DNA of 64,000 nt from Planctomycetota bacterium (lineage in GTDB: Bacteria; Planctomycetota; Phycisphaerae; Phycisphaerales; SM1A02): positions 62,001-126,000 of the forward strand of contig RFON01000001.1 of the NCBI GenBank assembly GCA_009926625.1, given 5' to 3'. Both the position numbers and the translations under genes were made by a program. Below, piece after piece: positions 8,263 through 17,008 of the stretch. Every line of letters begins with the position of its first letter. Position 1 is the stretch's first letter. Under the pieces are notes generated by a model. That model saw only the letters and a program-made list of their open reading frames with translations, was not told where the DNA came from and ran no database searches.

Positions 8263-9744
8263 ATGGAGCACAAGATCATCCAAGATGGCATCACCTTCGA
8301 TGATGTCCTCTTGCTGCCGCGATACAGCGGTGTTGTCCCCGATCAAGTCGACACATCCACGCGCCTCACGCGGCGAATCTCGATCCACCTGCCGTTCGTG
8401 TCAGCGCCGATGGATACGGTGACCGAGGCGCCGCTTGCGCGCGCACTTGCACAAGAAGGTGGCATCGGCATCATCCACAAGAACATGCCGCCCGAGCGGC
8501 AGGCGGCTGAAGTCGCCAAGGTCAAGCGCAGCGAGAACGGGGTCATCGTCGATCCCGTCACGCTGAGTCCGACCGAGTCCATTGGACGGGCACTGGCGCT
8601 GATGAGCGAGCAGGGGGTGAGCGGATTTCCCGTCACCGAGGATGGATCACGCCGCGGCAAGCTCGTGGGAATCCTGACGCGACGCGACATGCGCTTCATG
8701 GCGACGCGCGCAGATGGGGCGACGGTCGCGCAGACAATGACTTCGCGCAACCTGGTGACTGGCAGTTCGGCGACGACGCTCGAGGACGCGGAGCGGATCA
8801 TGATCGAGGCGCGCGTCGAGAAGTTGCCGCTGGTCGATGCACAGGGGCGGCTGACGGGGCTCGTGACGATGCGCGACATCGACAACACGCGGCGCTTCCC
8901 GCGCGCGTGCCGCGATGAACGCGGGCGGCTGCGCGTCGGTGCATCCATCGGCGTTCGTCAGTTCGATCGAGCGGAGGCGCTGATTGCTGCCGAAGTGGAC
9001 GTGATCGTGGTGGATACGGCACACGGTCACAGCGCCAATGTGATTGAAACGGTTCGGGAGCTCAAGCGTTGCCGCGGGTCGGTCGAAGTGATCGCGGGCA
9101 ATGTCGCGACGGCGGATGGTGCGAAGGCATTGATCGATGCAGGTGCCGATGCAATCAAGGTTGGCATCGGTCCTGGGTCCATTTGCACGACGCGAGTTGT
9201 CACTGGGGTCGGGGTTCCGCAGGTGACGGCGATCTTCAATGCGGTTTCTGCTGCCGATCCGATTGGCATTCCAGTGATCGCCGACGGCGGCATCCGCCTC
9301 TCTGGCGACATCGCCAAGGCCGTCGCTGCGGGAGCGAGCAGCGTGATGATGGGCGGGCTCTTTGCGGGGCTCGATGAGAGCCCCGGCGAACTGGTGCTGC
9401 ACAGCAACCGACGCTTCAAGGCCTATCGCGGGATGGGCAGCGAAGGAGCCATGTCAGCGGGGAGCGCAGACCGATACAGCCAAGCGAACTCACGGAAGTT
9501 CGTGCCTGAGGGTGTCGAGGGGCGGGTGCCGTACCGCGGCTCGCTGGCGGATTTCGTCTACCAGATGGTCGGCGGGCTGCGAAGCGCCATGGGGTACTGC
9601 GGCTGCGCAACGCTCGAAGAACTGCGAACACAGGCGAGGTTCGTTCGGGTCACTGCGGCGACCGTCGTGGAGAATCATCCTCACGACATCCAGATCACGA
9701 AGGAGTCACCGAACTACTCGCGCGGTGCGATGGGTGAAGGCTGA
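8263..9744 (+). CDS. guaB: Inosine-5'-monophosphate dehydrogenase
   Basis: 493 residues, the usual length. It converts IMP to XMP with NAD+, the committed step of GMP synthesis, in the cytoplasm. The TIM barrel ([19 protein letters not shown]) is interrupted by two CBS domains (about residues 95-215) that commonly sense adenine/guanine nucleotides. The catalytic loop [13 protein letters not shown] places the active-site Cys at residue 308. The flap ([10 protein letters not shown]) and the phosphate-binding IADGGIR are intact. It is divergent from pilT with a short shared upstream region and appears monocistronic, followed by a tRNA on the other strand. Confidence 0.97.
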   Translation: MEHKIIQDGITFDDVLLLPRYSGVVPDQVDTSTRLTRRISIHLPFVSAPMDTVTEAPLARALAQEGGIGIIHKNMPPERQAAEVAKVKRSENGVIVDPVTLSPTESIGRALALMSEQGVSGFPVTEDGSRRGKLVGILTRRDMRFMATRADGATVAQTMTSRNLVTGSSATTLEDAERIMIEARVEKLPLVDAQGRLTGLVTMRDIDNTRRFPRACRDERGRLRVGASIGVRQFDRAEALIAAEVDVIVVDTAHGHSANVIETVRELKRCRGSVEVIAGNVATADGAKALIDAGADAIKVGIGPGSICTTRVVTGVGVPQVTAIFNAVSAADPIGIPVIADGGIRLSGDIAKAVAAGASSVMMGGLFAGLDESPGELVLHSNRRFKAYRGMGSEGAMSAGSADRYSQANSRKFVPEGVEGRVPYRGSLADFVYQMVGGLRSAMGYCGCATLEELRTQARFVRVTAATVVENHPHDIQITKESPNYSRGAMGEG

Positions 9745-9787
9745 ACCGATCGCGCTGTCGCTGCTGCGCATCCGTGCGCTTGTCAAG

Positions 9788-9873
9788 TACCGGCGACAGG
9801 AATCGAACCTGCACGAGGTGTGAGCCCCAATGGATTTTGAGTCCATCGCGTCTGCCAGTTCCGCCACGCCGGC
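9788..9873 (-). tRNA. tRNA-Leu (anticodon CAA)
   Basis: 86 bases. The acceptor stem GCCGGCG/CGCCGGT closes with one terminal G-T pair, the anticodon stem-loop is ATGGA-CTCAAAA-TCCAT with CAA at the anticodon, and the T arm is CAGGTTCGATTCCTG. A class II variable arm is present, as expected for leucine. The discriminator is A, and the terminal CCA is not encoded (the DNA continues CTT). Confidence 0.95.
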
Positions 9874-9963
9874 GTGGGAGGGCTGCGCAGGATAGCAGCC
9901 GCGTTGCCGCTGCTGTTCGGTTCATCCAGAGTTGCCGAGCCCCTGTAACCTTTCGTGCTAACC

Positions 9964-11034
9964 ATGGCGCGTCGTTTCATGAGATTCAATCGCGCGAGCG
10001 TCGTGTGTTCGGTGACCATGTTGGCAGTCCTGACTGCGCCTTCATTCGCGGTGGATGTGGCTCCGATTTGCACGCCCATGGGTGGCGAGCCGCTGCAAAG
10101 CACCAGCATCCTGTCGCCGATCAGCCCGCCTGCGCGGGAGATTCACTCGCTTGCGGCGCTCGTCGTCGGCGTGTGCGCAGCGATCTTCATCGTGGTGGAG
10201 GGAGCGCTCCTGTGGGCGATCATCCGTTACCGTCGCCGCGCGGGCGATCGCGGCGAGCCAGTCCAGGTGTTCGGAAGCAACCCCATTGAACTGGCCTGGA
10301 CGGTCATCCCGCTGGTCATCGTGTTCGTGCTTGCGCTCGCGACCGTCCGCACGATCAAGGATGTGCAGCGCACCGAACCGCCAGCAGGCGCGCTGACCGT
10401 CGATGTCATTGGGCACCAGTGGTGGTGGGAGTACCGCATTGCAGATGAGGACGGCGGTCCGCCAGTCGTGACGGCAAACGAACTCGTGGTGCCTGTGGGG
10501 CGCCCCGTGTGGCTGCGGCTTGCATCTGCGGATGTGATCCACTCCTGGTGGGTCCCAGCGCTCAACGGAAAGACTGATCTCGTGCCCGGCCGATTCAGCA
10601 ACACCTGGTTCGAGGCGGAACAGCCAGGAACATTCCTCGGGCAATGTGCGGAGTACTGCGGAACGCAGCACGCCAACATGCTGTTGCGGGTGCGGGCCGT
10701 CGATGATGCTCAGTTCGAGTCGTGGCGAACGGCGCAAGCCGCGCCCGCGCGGGACCCAGCATCGTTCGCTGCGGGCCATTCCATTTTCCTGCGTTTGGCG
10801 TGCATGAATTGCCATGCAATCGACGGCTCGAGTTCGGGAGCGTTCGGACCCAATCTCACCCACCTCATGAGCCGAGAAACGATCGCGGCTGGCATGGCAC
10901 CGCTCAACCGCGACACCCTTCGCGCCTGGCTTGTCGATCCGCAGCAGTTGAAGCCAGGCTGCAACATGCCAAGCCTGCAGTTGACCGATCCTGAACTCGA
11001 TGCGTTGGTGGATTACCTTTCTTCGCTGAACTGA
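9964..11034 (+). CDS. ctaC: Cytochrome c oxidase subunit II with fused cytochrome c domain
   Basis: 356 residues from the ATG at 9964; an in-frame GTG lies at 9955 and an ATG at 9979, and no strong ribosome site decides between them. A signal peptide is followed by two membrane helices (about 50-120) and a cupredoxin domain with the complete Cu-A site (GQCAEYCGTQHANM, Cys-x3-Cys-x3-His-x2-Met). A C-terminal class I cytochrome c domain has one heme site (CMNCH) and a distal Met region, making this a caa3-type subunit II. It receives electrons at the outer face and passes them to subunit I. First gene of the nine-gene respiratory operon. Confidence 0.95.
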   Translation: MARRFMRFNRASVVCSVTMLAVLTAPSFAVDVAPICTPMGGEPLQSTSILSPISPPAREIHSLAALVVGVCAAIFIVVEGALLWAIIRYRRRAGDRGEPVQVFGSNPIELAWTVIPLVIVFVLALATVRTIKDVQRTEPPAGALTVDVIGHQWWWEYRIADEDGGPPVVTANELVVPVGRPVWLRLASADVIHSWWVPALNGKTDLVPGRFSNTWFEAEQPGTFLGQCAEYCGTQHANMLLRVRAVDDAQFESWRTAQAAPARDPASFAAGHSIFLRLACMNCHAIDGSSSGAFGPNLTHLMSRETIAAGMAPLNRDTLRAWLVDPQQLKPGCNMPSLQLTDPELDALVDYLSSLN

Positions 11035-11067
11035 ACCGAATCGGACTGAGAGAACGCGAGACACGAC

Positions 11068-12744
11068 ATGGCAATCGCCGGACATGCCGAACCACTTCCA
11101 AGCTCCCTGACGCTGGGTGCTCGCGTGCACTCGTGGGTGGTGTCCGTCGATCACAAGCGGCTCGGGATGATGTATGTGGGGTTCGGACTGCTGTTCTTCC
11201 TCGTCGCAGGGCTCGAAGCAGCGGCGATGCGCGCACAGTTGGCGCGTGCAGGATCGCAACTGATCGACCCAACCACATTCAATCAGCTGTTCACCATGCA
11301 CGGCACCACCATGGTGTTCCTCGTCGGCATGCCGATCCTCCTCGGCATGGCGAACTACCTCGTGCCGCTGATGATCGGTGCGCGTGACATGGCGTTCCCG
11401 CGGCTGAACGCCTTCGGGTTGTGGCTCTTCATCTTCGGAGCGTTGCTGCTGTACTACTCGTACATCGGCGCGCAAGGGCTGTACGGAACGTCCGCGGCGC
11501 CCGATGTCGGGTGGTTTGCCTATGCACCACTGACCTCGCGCACCTATTCGCCCGGCAACTCCACGGACTACTGGATTCTCGGCATCATGGTGAGCGGGTT
11601 CGGAAGCATCACGACCGCGATCAACCTGATTGCCACGATTCTCGTGATGCGATGCCCAGGAATGACCCTGCTGCGCATGCCGCTCTTCCCATGGATGATG
11701 CTGGTGACCAGCGTGCTCGTGCTGATCGCCGTGCCCGTGCTCACGGGCGCTCAGGCGATGCTGCTCCTCGATCGTTCGTTCGGGGCGCACTTCTTCGACA
11801 CGGAACAGGGTGGATCTGCGGTGCTCTGGCAGCATCTCTTCTGGTTCTTCGGGCACCCCGAGGTGTACATCTTGGTGCTGCCTGCGTTCGGGTTCCTCAA
11901 TGAGATCGTGCCCGTGTTCAGCCGCAAGGTCGTCTTCGGTTACTCGCTGATGGTGGCCGCGACCGTTGCAATCGGGTTCATCTCGCTCGGGGTGTGGGCG
12001 CATCACATGTTCGCGCTCGGACTCTCGCCGGAGATGAACTCATTCTTCGCGGCGTCCACCTTCCTCATTGCCGTGCCGACTGGGATCAAGATCTTCACCT
12101 GGCTCGGCACGATGATCGGTGGACGCATCGAGTTCGCGACTCCCATGCTGTTCGCCACCGGGTTCCTTGCGATGTTCACCTTCGGAGGGTTGACGGGCAT
12201 CATGCTTGCGGTGGTGCCGTTCGATTGGCAGTTGTCCGACAGCTACTTCGTCGTCGCGCACTTTCACTATGTGCTTTTCGGCGGAACGGTCTTCGGCATC
12301 TTCGGCGCGATCTTCTATTGGTTCCCCAAGGCAACCGGCCGCATGCTGAGCGAACGGCTCGGGCGCTGGTTCTTCTGGATCCTGTTCCTCGGCTTCAACC
12401 TCACCTTCCTGCCGATGCATGTGTCAGGCATCCTCGGAATGCCGCGGCGCATCTACACCTTCCAACCCGACCGCGGATTGGATCTGTGGAACCTGCTGTC
12501 AACTGCTGGAGTTGCACTGCAAGCCGCAGCGCTGCTGCTCTTCCTTTGGAATGTGGTGCATTCGCTGCTGCGCGGCAAGCCCGCGGGCAACAACCCGTGG
12601 AACGCTTGGACCCTGGAGTGGGCCACGAGCAGTCCGCCGCCCGACTGGAACTTCGACCGCATTCCGACCGTTGGATCCGCGCGTCCGCTGTGGGATGTTG
12701 CGAACCCGCATGATCCCGATCCATCACCGGAGGCACACGGATGA
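11068..12744 (+). CDS. ctaD: Cytochrome c oxidase subunit I
   Basis: 558 residues with the 12-helix core of an A-type heme-copper oxidase. Heme a ligand His lies in MHGTTM, the Cu-B/cross-link site is GHPEVYI, and the Cu-B His pair is in WAHHMF. The K-channel region is TFLIAVPTGIK and the heme ligands lie in VAHFHYVLFGG. D-channel residues are suggested by NYLVP. It reduces O2 to water and pumps protons. It starts 33 bases after ctaC and its stop overlaps the ctaE start (ATGA). Confidence 0.97.
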   Translation: MAIAGHAEPLPSSLTLGARVHSWVVSVDHKRLGMMYVGFGLLFFLVAGLEAAAMRAQLARAGSQLIDPTTFNQLFTMHGTTMVFLVGMPILLGMANYLVPLMIGARDMAFPRLNAFGLWLFIFGALLLYYSYIGAQGLYGTSAAPDVGWFAYAPLTSRTYSPGNSTDYWILGIMVSGFGSITTAINLIATILVMRCPGMTLLRMPLFPWMMLVTSVLVLIAVPVLTGAQAMLLLDRSFGAHFFDTEQGGSAVLWQHLFWFFGHPEVYILVLPAFGFLNEIVPVFSRKVVFGYSLMVAATVAIGFISLGVWAHHMFALGLSPEMNSFFAASTFLIAVPTGIKIFTWLGTMIGGRIEFATPMLFATGFLAMFTFGGLTGIMLAVVPFDWQLSDSYFVVAHFHYVLFGGTVFGIFGAIFYWFPKATGRMLSERLGRWFFWILFLGFNLTFLPMHVSGILGMPRRIYTFQPDRGLDLWNLLSTAGVALQAAALLLFLWNVVHSLLRGKPAGNNPWNAWTLEWATSSPPPDWNFDRIPTVGSARPLWDVANPHDPDPSPEAHG

Positions 12745-13331
12745 CGCAACTGGTTGCACCGCTTCCGCAGGTGTGGCGTCCCGACCGTGCAAAGGTCGGC
12801 ATCGTCTGTCTCATCGTGGTGGAGAGTTGCATCTTCCTGACATTCGTGGTCGCGTACCTGTTTTTCATCGGCAAGAGTTCGAACGGTCCGCAGCCGGCGG
12901 ATGTGCTTGATCTGCCTCCCGTGATCATCAACTCAGTCGCGCTGCTGTCGAGTTCATGGACCGTCGTCCTCGCCGTCCGTTCACTTGAGCGCGCGAAGCA
13001 CGGGGCGTTCCTTGGATGGCTGCTCTGCACGGTGCTGCTCGGTGGGTTCTTCGTCGCCGGCACCGCGCGCGAGTGGAGTGCGTTGATGACGGAGGACCGA
13101 CTCTTCATCTCGACCAACCTGTTTGGGACGACCTTTTACTCGCTCGTTGGACTGCATCTGCTGCACGTGGTCGTCGGGCTCGTGCTGCTGTCAGGCATCC
13201 TGCTGCTTGGGATCGGTGGACGCGTGCGACAGTCCCATGTGAACGCGGTCGACATGGTCAGTTGGTACTGGCATTTCGTCGACGCGGTGTGGGTGGTTGT
13301 CTTCATGACCGTTTACGTGATCGGACGCTGA
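12741..13331 (+). CDS. ctaE: Cytochrome c oxidase subunit III
   Basis: 196 residues with five predicted helices, the short bacterial form. Conserved features include VVESCIFLTFVVAYLFFI near the N-terminus, the Glu-His-rich GLHLLHVVVGLV helix, and the C-terminal SWYWHFVDAVWVVVF motif. It stabilises subunit I and its proton uptake. Its ATG overlaps the ctaD stop, and the next gene begins 8 bases after its own stop. Confidence 0.93.
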   Translation: MTQLVAPLPQVWRPDRAKVGIVCLIVVESCIFLTFVVAYLFFIGKSSNGPQPADVLDLPPVIINSVALLSSSWTVVLAVRSLERAKHGAFLGWLLCTVLLGGFFVAGTAREWSALMTEDRLFISTNLFGTTFYSLVGLHLLHVVVGLVLLSGILLLGIGGRVRQSHVNAVDMVSWYWHFVDAVWVVVFMTVYVIGR

Positions 13332-13339
13332 GGGACACC

Positions 13340-14194
13340 ATGGTTGATCATGCATCCAAGCGCGGCACGGGCGAGTCAGTGAGTGGTGCCCCCGATCAGT
13401 TGCCGTATTCGACGGCGATTCCAGAGCCGACCTCAGGTCCGCTTGTCACCGCTGCCGGCGTGACACTGCTTGCCGCTGCGCTCGTCACCAACTTCTGGGT
13501 GTTGGCCTGTGGTGCGGTGATCCTGTTGGTTGGACTGGTGGTGTGGTTCCGAAGTGTGTTCCCATCGGAGCGGCTCGAGGCGATTCCTTCGAGTGCGAAT
13601 GCCGCGCCCGATGCGGACTACCGCGTGCCGCGGCGGGACAACCGTGAACGAGTCGCGTACCCAGCCGAGGTGCATTCGATGGGTGTTGGTATCCGTGGCG
13701 GATTGTTCGGTGGCGTTGCCATGGCCGTGGTGGCGTGTGCATGGGGGGTCGTGACGCACGGCAGTGTGTGGATGCCGATCAACCTGCTCGTGGGCGTGCT
13801 GATTCCAGGCGTGGAGGGAAGTGATCTCGAGACGCTGCGGGCGTTCCATGCAGGATGGTTCGGGGTTGCCGTAGTCATCCACCTGCTGCTGTCGATTGCG
13901 GTCGGCGCGCTCTACACAACTGCACTTCCCATCGCTGCGAACCGCCCGCTTCTTGCGGGCGCCATCGTGATACCAGTGATCATGAGCGGCGTTGTGTGGG
14001 CCACGATTGCAACCGTCAATCCTGCGCTTCAGCAATACATCTCATGGCCCTGGTTCATCGCGAGCCAAGTTGCCTTTGGAGTCGTGTGCGGCGGTTGGAC
14101 CAGCACACGCGCTCGAGTGCCTGCGATGCGCGGACGCTCGTTGGCGCAGCGGCTCGGTATTGAGCGCGGGGGTGGCGCTGGGGGTGTTGCATGA
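13340..14194 (+). CDS. Unknown membrane protein in the oxidase operon
   Basis: 284 residues from the ATG at 13340. Two helices lie near the N-terminus (about 35-75), in the place where a subunit IV-like gene often sits. After a charged loop (DYRVPRRDNRERV) come about four further helices (about 120-265), including MPINLLVGVLIPGVEG. No cofactor motif is visible. Its stop overlaps the start of the diheme cytochrome gene. It could be an accessory or structural subunit of the oxidase/bc assembly; I do not recognise the family. Confidence 0.75.
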   Translation: MVDHASKRGTGESVSGAPDQLPYSTAIPEPTSGPLVTAAGVTLLAAALVTNFWVLACGAVILLVGLVVWFRSVFPSERLEAIPSSANAAPDADYRVPRRDNRERVAYPAEVHSMGVGIRGGLFGGVAMAVVACAWGVVTHGSVWMPINLLVGVLIPGVEGSDLETLRAFHAGWFGVAVVIHLLLSIAVGALYTTALPIAANRPLLAGAIVIPVIMSGVVWATIATVNPALQQYISWPWFIASQVAFGVVCGGWTSTRARVPAMRGRSLAQRLGIERGGGAGGVA

Positions 14195-14898
14195 GCGTGT
14201 TGCGTGTCGGCTTCATCGTGTGTGCTGTCGTGATGTGCGGCGCGAGCGTTCTGTCGACGGCCGCGTGCGACCGATTGCCAGGTCGTCCCGCGGTGGAAGC
14301 GGTCGCTGCAGAAGGGACAGCCGAGTGGACGACGCAGGTGTTCAACACCAGTTGCCGTGGCTGCCATGCGCAAGGGAAGGAGGGGTCCGCGGTTCCGCTG
14401 ATGGATTCCGAATACTGGCGCGCGGCAACCGATGCGCAGGTGGTTCGTGCTGTGCTCGAGGGGCAGGGCGTTCTGATGCCAGCGTTCGGTCCAGCGGCGG
14501 GCGGACCGTTCACGCCATCGCAGGCGAACGCGCTCGCGAGTGGAATGCGAGCGTTGTGGGGTGGCGGCTTGAAGCCGTCAACGGCGATCTCTGGGACCGT
14601 GCAGGCGGGGAGCGCGGACCGAGGAAAGTCGGTGTTCGAAACCGCTTGCGCAAGTTGCCACGGCAGCGCCGGCAGCGGCGGCAGCGCTGGCAGCGTGACC
14701 GATCCGATGTACCTGCGGCTCATTTCGGATCAGGGACTGTGGACCGCTGTGGTTGCTGGGCGTGCAGCGCTTGGCAGTCCCGCATGGAACATGCCCATGC
14801 CTAATCGACCGAGCGGGCTGGCTTCCGCGGAAGTCGCGGATGTGGTTGCCTATCTTTCTTCACTGCGTCCGCGCAGTGCATCGGAGTTGAAGCCATGA
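14191..14898 (+). CDS. Diheme cytochrome c, probable lipoprotein
   Basis: 235 residues with two c-type heme sites, CRGCH (about residue 55) and CASCH (about 150), each followed by a class I cytochrome c fold. The N-terminus has a hydrophobic segment ending in LSTAAC, a plausible lipobox, so it may be anchored at the outer face of the membrane. A Gly-Ser-rich loop (SAGSGGSAGS) follows the second heme. Position between the oxidase and bc genes suggests it carries electrons from the Rieske/cytochrome b complex to the Cu-A subunit. Both ends overlap neighbouring genes by 4 bases. Confidence 0.9.
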   Translation: MSVLRVGFIVCAVVMCGASVLSTAACDRLPGRPAVEAVAAEGTAEWTTQVFNTSCRGCHAQGKEGSAVPLMDSEYWRAATDAQVVRAVLEGQGVLMPAFGPAAGGPFTPSQANALASGMRALWGGGLKPSTAISGTVQAGSADRGKSVFETACASCHGSAGSGGSAGSVTDPMYLRLISDQGLWTAVVAGRAALGSPAWNMPMPNRPSGLASAEVADVVAYLSSLRPRSASELKP

Positions 14899-15491
14899 GC
14901 GACCCATCCGAAACGCGCGACGGAAATGCTGCCCCGAATGCAAGCGGCGCCAAGCCCTGCGTGAACTGCGGCTGCGCTGGGAAGGGGACGGGGAGCCGTG
15001 TGAACGGTGATGCGCGCCGCGGATTCATGTTCCGATTCGGTGCTGCGCTGCTTGGGGTTGGTGGAGCCATTGCTGCCGTGCCGATCCTTGGAACACTGCT
15101 TGCGCCGGCGCGGCGACAGGCGAGCGCATGGGTCTCGCTTGGAAGTGCCGATGCGTTTCCGGCTGGGCAAACGCGCTTCGCAACCTTCCTCAACCCGATC
15201 CGACAACCGACCGATGGCGACGCAGCAAAGACTGCCTGCTGGGTTCGCTGCATCAGCCCTGGGAAGTTCCAGGTGTTTGCCGTGAACTGTGCGCATCTTG
15301 GCTGCCCAGTTCGGTGGTTTGCGCAGTCGCGACTCTTCATGTGCCCGTGTCACGGCGGCGCGTACTACGAGGACGGTTCGCGTGCAGCGGGACCGCCGCC
15401 GCGCGGGCTCTTTGAATATCCATGGAAGATCGACGGAGGCAACCTGCTCATCGAAGCGGGGCACCTTCCTGGACTGGAGCAGTCCACATGA
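14895..15491 (+). CDS. Rieske iron-sulfur protein of a cytochrome bc complex
   Basis: 198 residues. The [2Fe-2S] site is complete: CAHLGC and, 15 residues later, CPCHGG, giving the two Cys and two His ligands plus the disulfide Cys pair. An N-terminal twin-Arg-like sequence (ARRGFMFRFG) precedes a single hydrophobic helix, consistent with Tat-dependent insertion. A Cys-containing CVNCGCAG stretch before the helix is unusual for the family. It oxidises quinol at the outer site of cytochrome b. The start overlaps the cytochrome c gene and the stop overlaps the cytochrome b gene. Confidence 0.94.
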   Translation: MSDPSETRDGNAAPNASGAKPCVNCGCAGKGTGSRVNGDARRGFMFRFGAALLGVGGAIAAVPILGTLLAPARRQASAWVSLGSADAFPAGQTRFATFLNPIRQPTDGDAAKTACWVRCISPGKFQVFAVNCAHLGCPVRWFAQSRLFMCPCHGGAYYEDGSRAAGPPPRGLFEYPWKIDGGNLLIEAGHLPGLEQST

Positions 15492-17008
15492 ACCAGACGA
15501 GTCCGTCGCGGCTGATCGGCGCGGCAGTCGATTGGGTCGAGGCGCGCACCGGCGCGATCGCCTTCATCGCACCGCTGCTTACGCATCATGTGCCGCGCAA
15601 CGCGAAGTGGTGGTATGTCTTCGGCAGCGCCACGCTGATGTTCTTCACGATCCAGATCGTGACGGGCGTGTGCCTCGCGACGCTGTACGCGCCAAGCGCA
15701 GCGGAGGCGTGGGAGAGTCTCCGCTACATCGATGAACAGGTGCCGTTTGGATGGATGCTGCGCGCGCTGCACGGCTGGTCGAGCAACGCGATGGTCGTGA
15801 TGATGGCGATCCACATGTTGCAGGTCTTCCTGCACGCCTCGTACAAGTTCCCGCGCGAGCTGAATTGGGTGACGGGCGTGTTCCTGCTGTTCACCGTGCT
15901 TGCGTTGGCGTTCACGGGGCAAGTGATGCGCTGGGATCAGGATGCATATTGGGGACTGGGCATCGGCGCATCGATCGCTGACCGCATTCCAGTCTTTGGC
16001 AATCAGGTTCGCGGACTGCTGCTCGGCGGACCGATCATCGGCGGTGAAACGCTGAGCCGTTTTTTTGCGCTGCATGTGTTCGTGCTGCCGGGCGCGGCGA
16101 TCGGCTTGGTCGGTTTGCATCTTGCGCTCATCATGAAGAACGGCATCAGTGAGATGCCAAAGCCAGGGGAAACAGTCGAACCGGCGACCTACCGCGAGCG
16201 CTACGAGAAGCGCATGGAGAAGGACGGCGTTCCCTTCTATCCAGACGCGGCGCAACGCGACATGGTGTTCTGCGGCGCGTGCCTCGTGCTGCTTGTGGTG
16301 CTCGCAGCCGTGTATGGACCGTTCGGCCCGGGCGGTCAGCCTGATCCGACGCTGATCGACACGAATCCGCGCCCTGACTATCCGTTCCTGTGGATCTTCG
16401 GCGCAGTGAGCCTCCTTCCGCCGGCATCGGAAACGGCCGTCATGTTGGTTGCACCGCTCGTTGGAGTGCTGGTGCTGGTTGCAGTGCCGTTCCTCTCGAA
16501 CGCCGGCGAACGCGCGCCGAGCAGGCGCCCAGGCATGGTGCTGATCGCGTCGCTTGCCGTGATGGCGATTGCAGCGCTCACATGGGAAGGCAAGACCAGT
16601 CCATGGTCGCCCGTGATGGACGGTTGGTCTGCGCTGCCAACGCCTGGACACTTCATCGATGGGAGAACGCCGCTGCAGGTTCAAGGCGCGAATGTGTTTC
16701 AATTTGCGCAGTGCCGAAACTGCCACTCGCTCGATGGGCTTGGCGGTGAACGCGGTCCTGCCCTCGATGCCATCGCGACCCGCATGACGCCTGACCAATT
16801 GATGCGGCAGATCCAGCAGGGTGATGGAAACATGCCAGCGTTCGGCCGCAATCTCGACAGTGCACAGATGACCGCCCTGGTGTCGTTCCTCACCACGCTC
16901 AGACCTGATTTCGAGGCGCCCGCGATGATTCCTGGAGCGCAGTTGCCGCTTCCAGTGCGGTCGATGCCAGGCGAAGTGACGACGCCCGTTGCGGCTGGGA
17001 CGCGGTGA
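15488..17008 (+). CDS. Cytochrome b fused to a C-terminal cytochrome c domain
   Basis: 506 residues from the ATG at 15488. The first four helices carry two His pairs for the two b hemes: LHGW...AIH with 13 residues between, and LHVF...LHL with 14, the cytochrome b6-type spacing. Subunit IV-like helices follow, where the quinol-site motif PEWY appears as PDYP (in NPRPDYPFLW). After further helices a cytochrome c domain begins with CRNCH (about residue 412) and has a Met-containing distal loop (GNMPAFGR). The fused heme would accept electrons from Rieske and hand them to the oxidase. The start overlaps the Rieske stop and the stop overlaps the next GTG. Confidence 0.93.
   Translation: MNQTSPSRLIGAAVDWVEARTGAIAFIAPLLTHHVPRNAKWWYVFGSATLMFFTIQIVTGVCLATLYAPSAAEAWESLRYIDEQVPFGWMLRALHGWSSNAMVVMMAIHMLQVFLHASYKFPRELNWVTGVFLLFTVLALAFTGQVMRWDQDAYWGLGIGASIADRIPVFGNQVRGLLLGGPIIGGETLSRFFALHVFVLPGAAIGLVGLHLALIMKNGISEMPKPGETVEPATYRERYEKRMEKDGVPFYPDAAQRDMVFCGACLVLLVVLAAVYGPFGPGGQPDPTLIDTNPRPDYPFLWIFGAVSLLPPASETAVMLVAPLVGVLVLVAVPFLSNAGERAPSRRPGMVLIASLAVMAIAALTWEGKTSPWSPVMDGWSALPTPGHFIDGRTPLQVQGANVFQFAQCRNCHSLDGLGGERGPALDAIATRMTPDQLMRQIQQGDGNMPAFGRNLDSAQMTALVSFLTTLRPDFEAPAMIPGAQLPLPVRSMPGEVTTPVAAGTR

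Noticed and set aside
10042-12006. Long open frame (654 codons) on the minus strand opposite ctaC and ctaD
   Set aside because: It is the antisense shadow of well-identified oxidase genes; GC-rich third positions keep the opposite strand open, and the product is His/Arg/Glu-rich without any domain.
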